Shown one piece after another: positions 1 to 5,845 of a DNA stretch of 6,984 nucleotides. Within the stretch, counting starts at the first letter, position 1. Every line of letters starts with the position of its first letter. The translations under genes were made by a program, and so were the position numbers. A model generated the notes under the pieces. That model made no database searches and was not told the origin of the DNA. It saw nothing but the letters and a program-made list of their open reading frames with translations. The stretch comes from Bacteroidota bacterium. GTDB taxonomy: Bacteria; Bacteroidota; Bacteroidia; Chitinophagales; LD1. The stretch spans positions 1 through 6,984 of the forward strand of contig JAQBNQ010000263.1 in the NCBI GenBank assembly GCA_028288545.1, written 5' to 3'.

Positions 1-1
1 T

Positions 2-100
2 TTTATGGGTGTTTTGCGGATGCGCAACGAGGTGAACGTGCTTAAAAGCGTTACCGGTGCCACGAAAGATTCTATAGGCGGGGCAGTGTACCGTCCTTAA
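2..100 (+). CDS. C-terminal end of an unrecognised upstream gene (5' partial)
   Basis: The frame is open from the first bases of the window and ends at TAA 98-100, giving 32 residues that finish with the sequence SIGGAVYRP. The stretch is mixed and polar, with no membrane segment or motif that I recognise. Coding is supported by base composition: it is clearly richer in G+C than the A/T-rich stretch that begins right after the stop codon. The other two forward frames are interrupted or look non-coding. The gene probably lies in the same direction as the export operon but is separated from it by 243 non-coding bases. I cannot assign a function from this fragment. Confidence 0.4.
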   Translation, partial: FMGVLRMRNEVNVLKSVTGATKDSIGGAVYRP

Positions 101-111
101 CATTATTTGAA

Positions 112-295
112 AATACAGATAGAACGCTGATTAATTATGATTTTTATGATAGAATTATGATCAATACAGGGTTGTTTATTTCTTTGCATTATCATCATTT
201 ATCATAACTGATCGGCCTTCTATTGCATTAATAAAAACTGCATTAATCATAATTTCATCATAATGATCATAACAGATCAGCGTTCCATCTGTATT
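112..295. repeat. Large imperfect inverted repeat (foldback) upstream of the export operon
   Basis: Arms 112-169 and 238-295 pair without any gap around a centre at 203.5. By hand count 48 of 58 positions are Watson-Crick pairs, and three of the mismatches would be G-U in RNA. The outermost 20 nt (112-131 with 276-295) match at 19 of 20, including GAACGCTGAT/ATCAGCGTTC. With small gaps, pairing appears to continue inward (GTTGTTTATT near 171-180 against AATAAAAAC near 230-238). The arms contain the heptamer ATCATAA at 246, 257 and 266, and its complement TTATGAT at 135, 144 and 155; a further ATCATAA lies near the centre at 201. I see no T-run after the right arm, so it is not a standard terminator, and no target-site duplication at its edges. 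It could be a small foldback mobile element, an operator array or an attenuator. The structure is seen directly; its role is unknown. Confidence 0.8.
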
Positions 296-343
296 CGCAC
301 AAAGCAACTTTAAACCGCCAACCTTTTCTATATTCGGGCAGTA

Positions 344-1162
344 ATGGAAGAGGTAAAAGTTATAACCGCTGATAGGGAGCCCCTGCTTACGTACCTGCGT
401 AAGATATGGCAAAACCGCAGCCTCGTTATCACCTTTGCCAAACGCGATCTTAAAATTAAATACGCCCAAACATTTTTCGGCGTTTTCTGGATACTGTTGC
501 AACCCCTTCCCTCCATCATCATTTTCACCTTCTTTTTCGGCCGCATCATCAAGGTCGACACCGGCAAACTGCCTTATCCCCTCTTCGCGCTGGTTGGCAT
601 GATAGGCTGGAACTACTTTACCAACCTTACCAATGGCATTGGCAATTCGCTTATAGAGTCGCAGCACATTCTCAAAAAAATATATTTCCCCAAGGTCATT
701 CTGCCACTCTCAAAAATACTGGTAGGCGCGGTGGACTTTTTGGTTTCTTTCGCCCTTATCATTATCGCCCTCATAATGTTCAAAGTGGTGCCCGATTGGA
801 AGATCATTTTCTTCCCTTTCTTTTTCCTGCTCAATATCCTGGCTGGCTTCTCTATTGGCATCTGGATGTCCTCCCTCACCTTCCGTTACCGCGATTTTCA
901 GCATATAGCGCCATACATTATCAATTTCAGCATCTGGCTAACCCCTGTTTTTTACCCGGCCACCATTCTGCCCCCGCACCTTAGCAAACTCATGTACCTC
1001 AATCCCATGGCTTTTGTTATAGAAGGCTACAGGTACACCCTGGTGGGCGATAAAATGCCCTCTCCTTACTTCCTGATTTCAATCATTCCGGTATTGATTT
1101 TATTTGTGGCAGGTTTGTTGTATTTTAGGAGGGTAGAAGACGAAATTGCAGACTATATATAA
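344..1162 (+). CDS. Wzm/TagG-type ABC-2 polysaccharide export permease
   Basis: This is an inner-membrane permease of the ABC-2 family that exports O-antigen, teichoic acid or capsule chains. Its 272 residues are the normal family length. Family hallmarks are visible in order: the amphipathic N-terminus with RDLKIKYAQ (34-42) running into FGVFWILLQPL (45-55), KKIYFPKVILPLS (111-123), RYRDFQHIAPY (181-191), LTPVFYP (199-205), LNPMAFVIEGYR (219-230) and the terminal FRRVEDEIADYI (261-272). About six hydrophobic segments can be placed near 43-66, 78-98, 120-146, 154-177, 187-207 and 241-260. The ATG at 344 gives the expected cytoplasmic N-terminus; no clear ribosome-binding site precedes it. The partner ATPase (Wzt/TagH type) is not the next gene, as is common, and must lie outside the window. 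The first oxygenase gene follows after 8 nt. The substrate cannot be read from the permease. Confidence 0.93.
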   Translation: MEEVKVITADREPLLTYLRKIWQNRSLVITFAKRDLKIKYAQTFFGVFWILLQPLPSIIIFTFFFGRIIKVDTGKLPYPLFALVGMIGWNYFTNLTNGIGNSLIESQHILKKIYFPKVILPLSKILVGAVDFLVSFALIIIALIMFKVVPDWKIIFFPFFFLLNILAGFSIGIWMSSLTFRYRDFQHIAPYIINFSIWLTPVFYPATILPPHLSKLMYLNPMAFVIEGYRYTLVGDKMPSPYFLISIIPVLILFVAGLLYFRRVEDEIADYI

Positions 1163-1170
1163 TTGAGCTT

Positions 1171-2091
1171 ATGAGAAAAGTTTTTAACGACAGCGCCCTG
1201 CAAAAGCAGTTTGATAAGGACGGCTACGTGCGGGTTCCTTTTATGAGCCCGGAAAGAGTGGAAAAACTGAAAAAGGCGTTTTTCGATACCCTGCCTAAAA
1301 GCGGTGGCACTATCATGCCCGCCGATGTTTCTACGGTAGACGTACCCGAAATTACCTACGATTTTACCTTTATTGATAAGAACCCCGAGTATAAACAGTT
1401 GGTCTTCGATATTATTACTAAAGAATTTGCCCCCGAGGTAGAAAAATACCTGGCCGGTTTTAAACCAATCATAGCCAACTTTATCCGCAAAAAATCCGAA
1501 GGTGGCGAGGTGCCTTTGCACCAAAACTGGGCTTTTGTAGAGGAGCGTAAGTACACTTCTGTGTCCATCTGGTGTCCACTGGTTGATTCAACCGTGGCCA
1601 ACGGAACCCTGCAGGTGGTACCCGGCAGCCATAAAAGATTTGGCGAGTTCCGCGGCCCCATGGTACCTTGGGAACTGGACGAAATAAAGAAGGACATCAT
1701 CGATAAATTCCTGGTGCCGCTGGAAACCAAAGCCGGAGATGCCATCATACTCGATGACAGTATCGTGCATTACTCCGCCATAAATAAAACCACTGGGCTA
1801 AGGTTAGCCATCCAACTTATTTTAATGCCTAAAGAAATTGCCTCCGTGCATTACAACTTAGACCCATCAGATCCAAGGGAAATAAAAGTGTGGGAGGTAG
1901 ATAAAGACTTTTACATGATGTTTAACCCTTGGATGAAAGTGGCCGAGCCCAAAGTAATTGCCAAATTCCCCTACAAACAAAAATTTTTGACGGTACAGGA
2001 ATTTGAGCAGGGATTGAAGGCACCAAAAATTGACGAAGAACAAGTGGGTTTACTGAACCGGATAAAGAAATTGTTTTTAGCCGAAGCGTAA
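1171..2091 (+). CDS. PhyH-family Fe(II)/2-oxoglutarate oxygenase, single domain, with HxN in place of HxD
   Basis: This 306-residue protein has the phytanoyl-CoA dioxygenase (PhyH) double-stranded beta-helix fold. The N-terminal family pattern is FNDSALQKQFDKDGYVRVPF (5-24). Core motifs are IWCPLVDS (133-140), NGTLQVVPGSH (144-154), RGP (161-163), KAGDAIILDDSIVH (187-200) and LRLAIQ (210-215). The distal iron ligand H200 and the 2-oxoglutarate arginine R211 are present. The proximal motif reads H117-Q-N119, so the usual Asp ligand is Asn (codon AAC at 1525-1527, one base from GAC). The following acidic motif is also altered, WAFVEE against WTIVDE in its paralogues. The protein may be inactive, weakly active or mechanistically altered. 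No signal peptide is seen. A short C-terminal tail ends LLNRIKKLFLAEA. Its stop codon shares one base with the next start (TAATG), so translation of the two is probably coupled. Substrate unknown; a glycan or its precursor is inferred from the exporter next door. Confidence 0.9.
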   Translation: MRKVFNDSALQKQFDKDGYVRVPFMSPERVEKLKKAFFDTLPKSGGTIMPADVSTVDVPEITYDFTFIDKNPEYKQLVFDIITKEFAPEVEKYLAGFKPIIANFIRKKSEGGEVPLHQNWAFVEERKYTSVSIWCPLVDSTVANGTLQVVPGSHKRFGEFRGPMVPWELDEIKKDIIDKFLVPLETKAGDAIILDDSIVHYSAINKTTGLRLAIQLILMPKEIASVHYNLDPSDPREIKVWEVDKDFYMMFNPWMKVAEPKVIAKFPYKQKFLTVQEFEQGLKAPKIDEEQVGLLNRIKKLFLAEA

Positions 2092-4025
2092 TGATATTAA
2101 GCGACCAAAAACTAAATAAGGATTTAGAAGACAAGGGATATGTGGTAGTTCCTTTTTTTGATGTTGAACAGGTTGAAGCCTTAAGGCAGATATACCAGCA
2201 TCATAAAGGCAACTCGCCCTATTTTCATTCCACCACTTTTTTTGACGACCTGGAGGAAAAGAAAAAAGTAAGTGAAGAAGTAGGTGCTGTTTTTGATGCG
2301 CCCGTAAAAAAGTTCTTTGAAGGCTATCGTTTAATGGGGGCCAGTTTTTTATGCAAGCCTCCCGGCCAGGGTGGCCATATGCCCGTCCATCAGGATTGGA
2401 CCATAGTTGATGAAAGCAGGTTTGGTTCCTATACCATTTGGGTGCCCTTGCAGGAGGTGGATGAAAACAACGGCGCCATAACCGTGTTGGATGGAAGCCA
2501 CAAACTCACCTCAACTTTACGGGGGCCCAGTTTGCCTGTAGTGATAACCGGAATCGAGCCCTTGATAAGGGAGCGAATGAAAACATTAAAGATGAAAGCG
2601 GGTGAAGCATTTATTTTTAATCATGCACTGGTTCATGCATCGCATTTAAACAGCACGAACGCCGATAGACTTGCTGTAACTTTTGGCTTAATACCCGGTA
2701 AAGCGCAGTTGATGTTCTATCATCGCAACGAAAAGGAGGAAGTTGAAAAATATTTGGTAGAGGATGATTTTTTTATGCGGTATGTAAACATTGGCCAACA
2801 ACCAACGTTTGTAAAGCCCACAGAAATTGTAACAGAAAAATTTGATCAGGTTAGCGAAACGCAATTCAAAGAATTTTATCAGCGATATAAAGAGAAAAAC
2901 ATGAGAACGATTTTTAAAGACCCTGCTTTACAAAAACAATATAACGAGGAAGGATATGTATTGGTTGATCTGCTAAGCGAAAGCGAGGTGAACGATTTAA
3001 AGGAATACTACAACACGCTTAACAACGACCACATTCCATTTTACGGTTTTCACGTAAGCCTTGATAACGCCAATCCCGATTTTGTAACCGGCGTAATGGG
3101 CAAAATAAAATCCGTAATAACAAAACACGCGGATGAACTTTTTGAGGATTATAAAATTTTCACCTCCAGTTATGTTGTAAAGGAAAAGAACCCTATTGGT
3201 GTAGTTCCTCCTCACCAGGATTGGAGCTTTACCGATGAAGCAGCGGGCTTTACCTCCAGCACCGTTTGGGCAGCCCTGGTGGATACCAACCTATTGAATG
3301 GCGCCATGGGCGTAGTTGTTGGCAGCCATAAGTATTTCGACCACCACCGCGCATCCCCCGCACCGCAATTCAAAACGCCTTTGGATACCCATGTGTTTTC
3401 CATCTTTCCATACCTGAAACTTATTCCGATGAAGGCAGGACAGGCCCTCATATTCGACAACCGTACTGTTCATGCCTCGCCTCCAAATATTTCCGATGCC
3501 ACGCGTTTAGCTGTTGGTTTTGGTGTAACACAATCCGATGCCCCGCTCTATCACTTCCATATGCAGCACGAAAGCGGCGGAAAGAAACTAGAGAAATACG
3601 AGGTGGATGATTATTTCTACACACATTATAACAATGGCAAACTATCTGCCTTATACGATGCCGGAAAAAAACCTGAAGGCCTTAAACTTTTAGGACTGGT
3701 TGATAACGCCGTAAAAGATATTTCGGCCGATGACCTGCTGGCAAAAATTAAAGGCTCCGGCAACTCTTTTAATATTGAAATGGTAGAGCATCTTGCTAAA
3801 CTGTTCAACTATAATATTGATGGTAGTAAAAAAGAAGAGCCGGCCTCAGCGCCAACACCTGAACCTCAAAAAGAAATTATTGTAGAAGTAAAGCAAACAG
3901 AGCCCGAAGTAAAACAACCCGAACTGGTACAAGAGCAGAAAAACGTTTGGGTAGATAAACGAAGTTTTTTCGAAAAGTACACGCCACTGAATATTATTCG
4001 CGAGATAAAGCAAAGAGTGTCATAA
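2091..4025 (+). CDS. Two-domain PhyH-family Fe(II)/2-oxoglutarate oxygenase
   Basis: The 644 residues contain two full PhyH domains in tandem. Domain 1 (about 1-265) has H100-Q-D102, IWVPL (116-120), GSH (135-137), RGPSLP (144-149), KAGEAFIF (169-176), H182 and R193. Domain 2 (about 271-515) begins at M271 with FKDPALQKQY, matching the N-termini of its paralogues, and has H375-Q-D377, GSH (411-413), KAGQALIF (448-455), H461 and R472. Both iron triads and both 2-oxoglutarate arginines are intact, so both halves should be catalytic. Domain 2 has WAALVDT where the others have WxPLxD. After it comes a helical extension of about 65 residues (515-580) not seen in the paralogues, then a Pro/Glu/Lys-rich linker (582-617) and a tail starting KRSFFEKY. 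The start overlaps the previous stop by one base. M271 lies exactly at the domain boundary after a purine-rich stretch, suggesting fusion of two former genes. Substrate unknown. Confidence 0.9.
   Translation: MILSDQKLNKDLEDKGYVVVPFFDVEQVEALRQIYQHHKGNSPYFHSTTFFDDLEEKKKVSEEVGAVFDAPVKKFFEGYRLMGASFLCKPPGQGGHMPVHQDWTIVDESRFGSYTIWVPLQEVDENNGAITVLDGSHKLTSTLRGPSLPVVITGIEPLIRERMKTLKMKAGEAFIFNHALVHASHLNSTNADRLAVTFGLIPGKAQLMFYHRNEKEEVEKYLVEDDFFMRYVNIGQQPTFVKPTEIVTEKFDQVSETQFKEFYQRYKEKNMRTIFKDPALQKQYNEEGYVLVDLLSESEVNDLKEYYNTLNNDHIPFYGFHVSLDNANPDFVTGVMGKIKSVITKHADELFEDYKIFTSSYVVKEKNPIGVVPPHQDWSFTDEAAGFTSSTVWAALVDTNLLNGAMGVVVGSHKYFDHHRASPAPQFKTPLDTHVFSIFPYLKLIPMKAGQALIFDNRTVHASPPNISDATRLAVGFGVTQSDAPLYHFHMQHESGGKKLEKYEVDDYFYTHYNNGKLSALYDAGKKPEGLKLLGLVDNAVKDISADDLLAKIKGSGNSFNIEMVEHLAKLFNYNIDGSKKEEPASAPTPEPQKEIIVEVKQTEPEVKQPELVQEQKNVWVDKRSFFEKYTPLNIIREIKQRVS
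2890..2903 (+). promoter_or_regulatory. Possible internal translation start at the domain 1/domain 2 boundary
   Basis: The purine-rich stretch AAGAGAAAAAC immediately precedes an in-frame ATG at 2901. That ATG begins the sequence MRTIFKDPALQ, which lines up with the N-terminal methionines of the single-domain paralogue at 1171 (MRKVFNDSALQ). It is either a relic of two separate genes or a functional internal start that would yield domain 2 alone (374 residues). The sequence cannot decide between these. Confidence 0.25.
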
Positions 4026-4028
4026 ATT

Positions 4029-4036
4029 AAGAAGAG
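4029..4036 (+). promoter_or_regulatory. Purine-rich ribosome-binding site for the second two-domain oxygenase
   Basis: AAGAAGAG lies three bases upstream of the ATG at 4040. A second in-frame ATG at 4061 matches the paralogues better (MKRVFADEKL against MRKVFNDSAL) but is preceded by a pyrimidine-rich stretch with no Shine-Dalgarno-like sequence. The site therefore favours 4040, giving six extra residues (MFNFPD) before the conserved region and K7. Confidence 0.4.
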
Positions 4037-4039
4037 AAC

Positions 4040-5836
4040 ATGTTCAACTTCCCCGATAAAATGAAACGCGTATTCGCCGATGAAAAGCTGCAACAGCAGT
4101 TTGAATCGGAAGGATATGTTGTTGTTGACTTTTACGACCCGGCCCAAATTACCGAGCTCGAAAAATTATACCACGACCTGCACCCGGTAGATGAAAAAGG
4201 ATTTTTTCCAAGCACTTTCTCCAAGGATAAAAATTACCGTTTAACGGCAGATGAAGAGATAAGAAGAATTGGCGGCCGTTGGATCAATCAAAACCTGGTT
4301 GACTTTAAAGTAATGTGCGGCAGCTTTATCGTTAAATATCCGGGTGCAGAATCTATTATGCAGGTTCACCAGGATATGACACTGGTGGATGAAACAGCCT
4401 TTACAGGCATCAATATCTGGTGCCCACTTATTGATTTGAACGATACGAATGGAGTATTGCACGTAATTCCTAAGTCCAATCGCATCATTCCCACTTATCG
4501 TGGTTCAACCGTGCCGGGATTGTATGATGATGTACAAACAGAAATTCTACCCTATGGCCAACCGGTCTTTTTGAAAGCAGGGAAGGCCATTATTTTCGAT
4601 CAAAGCATTATACATTTCTCGCCTCCCAACGTTTCAGATAACATCCGTATAACCACCAATATTTACTTCACCCATAAGGATGCAAAATTCCAAATCGCGT
4701 ATTGGAATAAAGATTTTGGCAGCAAGGTTGAATTGTTCGAACAAGACGAAACCTTTATGACCAACTTCGAACAGTTTGGCGAAAATATTTTTGACAAACC
4801 AAAAATTGGTAAGAGCCTTGGCTTGATAGACTATAACTTCCCAAAGTTAACTCCGCAATGGCTGGAAGATCTTTATGGCAAACCCAAACTACCGGTAAAC
4901 GGCAAAGAAATATTTCAGGACCCGGCACTTCAGGAAAAATTTGACAAACAAGGATTTGTTCATGTTCCTTTCCTTACCCAAACCGATATTGATGACCTGC
5001 TGAAAATATTTTGGGAGTTACACCCTGATATAAAGGCGCAGGGATTTCAATCCAGCAGCTATTCCAACGATTTTAAGTATAAAAAGGAATGCAGCGACCG
5101 CATTACCGATATCTATAAAAAACATTTCGAGCGCATTTTTAAAAACTATCGTCCTTTTGGCTCTGCCTTCCTGTTTAAACAACCCGATGAATATTCCGAA
5201 TTGCCTATCCACCAGGATTGGACCATTGTAGATGAAGAAAAATTTGTTGCGTTGAACATATGGGTTCCTCTTTGCGATACCGATGAAAACAACGGAACCT
5301 TGTTTGTATTGCCCGGTTCGCAATATGGCATTGTAAAGGCCATTCGCTGTCCAACACTGCCCATGTTTTTTGAAGGCAGCGAACAGCTAATGATTCAAAA
5401 CTCCATACCCATGAAGGCCAAAGCCGGCGAGGCTATCATTTTGAATCAAAGCATTGTCCACTATTCTCCGCCCAACAAATCCGATAAAATACGGATTGCC
5501 ATTACCAGCGGTGTAATGAGCGCCGAACCAAAAATGAATTTCCATTACCGCACTCCCGAAATGAAAGATGACTTTCTAATAAGCTTCGAAAATTTCTTCG
5601 CCAATATTTACAACCGGCCCGCCATGGGCAAATCAATTGGCACCAAAAAATATATTGCGCCGATTTATAAGGAAGATGAATTGAAACAGCTTTTGCAACA
5701 AATGAAGGACAAGTCGGGCATTGCCCCGGCAATTAAAGCATCTGCTCCCGCTCCGCCGCCGGTACAACCGGTGATTCAACAAACCGAAAAGCAAAAATCA
5801 TTATTCCGTCGTATTCTTGATGTTGTTGGAATATAA
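4040..5836 (+). CDS. Two-domain PhyH-family Fe(II)/2-oxoglutarate oxygenase with altered GSH motifs
   Basis: The 598 residues again hold two PhyH domains. Domain 1 (about 8-280) has H110-Q-D112, IWCPLIDL (126-133), NGVLHVIP (137-144), KAGKAIIF (179-186), H192 and R203. Domain 2 (about 288-555) starts GKEIFQDPALQEKF and has H391-Q-D393, IWVPLCDT (407-414), NGTLFVLP (418-425), KAGEAIIL (461-468), H474 and R485. Iron and 2-oxoglutarate residues are complete in both. The PGSH motif of the family is changed in both halves, to PKSN (144-147) and PGSQ (425-428). Domain 2 also has RCP (436-438) where the neighbours mostly have RGP/RGS. A Pro/Ala-rich linker (about 562-583) leads to the tail KSLFRRILDVVGI (586-598). 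Both domains share an LHP element near residue 48 and 329 with the following gene (NHP), which suggests these three domains form a subgroup. The start at 4040 is preferred over 4061 by its ribosome-binding site. Substrate unknown. Confidence 0.9.
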   Translation: MFNFPDKMKRVFADEKLQQQFESEGYVVVDFYDPAQITELEKLYHDLHPVDEKGFFPSTFSKDKNYRLTADEEIRRIGGRWINQNLVDFKVMCGSFIVKYPGAESIMQVHQDMTLVDETAFTGINIWCPLIDLNDTNGVLHVIPKSNRIIPTYRGSTVPGLYDDVQTEILPYGQPVFLKAGKAIIFDQSIIHFSPPNVSDNIRITTNIYFTHKDAKFQIAYWNKDFGSKVELFEQDETFMTNFEQFGENIFDKPKIGKSLGLIDYNFPKLTPQWLEDLYGKPKLPVNGKEIFQDPALQEKFDKQGFVHVPFLTQTDIDDLLKIFWELHPDIKAQGFQSSSYSNDFKYKKECSDRITDIYKKHFERIFKNYRPFGSAFLFKQPDEYSELPIHQDWTIVDEEKFVALNIWVPLCDTDENNGTLFVLPGSQYGIVKAIRCPTLPMFFEGSEQLMIQNSIPMKAKAGEAIILNQSIVHYSPPNKSDKIRIAITSGVMSAEPKMNFHYRTPEMKDDFLISFENFFANIYNRPAMGKSIGTKKYIAPIYKEDELKQLLQQMKDKSGIAPAIKASAPAPPPVQPVIQQTEKQKSLFRRILDVVGI

Positions 5837-5845
5837 AAACGAGCC

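Noticed and set aside
112..295. Phase-variable invertible promoter
   Set aside because: The overall size and the 20-nt outer repeats fit, but the interior is also palindromic, so flipping would barely change the sequence. No recombinase gene is in the window, and no convincing Bacteroidota promoter (TTTG / TAnnTTTG) could be placed inside.
309..336. Promoter with a TATATTCG box just before the permease
   Set aside because: The box differs from TAnnTTTG at one base, but no properly spaced TTTG lies upstream, and transcription would begin almost at the start codon.
273..344. Upstream gene overlapping the permease start through TAATG at 342-346
   Set aside because: The frame ending at this TAA is closed by stops at 261-272 and has no start codon, so it is a chance match.
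176..667. Minus-strand open frame of 163 codons, whose end in the foldback translates to a protein-like sequence
   Set aside because: Most of it lies antisense to the well-supported permease. The end that looks protein-like comes from the foldback, and the opposite arm gives a similar translation only because the arms are complementary. Arm differences are mostly amino-acid changing, so there is no sign of coding constraint.
2089..2093. Frameshift or split gene between the first and second oxygenase
   Set aside because: The TAATG overlap joins two complete domains. The first ends after its own C-terminal tail and the second starts with a normal domain N-terminus, so this is ordinary translational coupling.
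3212..3473. Minus-strand open frames antisense to the oxygenases, here and at 1153-1770, 3626-4147, 5018-5732 and 6146-6391
   Set aside because: They lie entirely opposite strongly supported PhyH coding sequence, carry no recognisable motifs, and arise from the codon composition of the sense genes.
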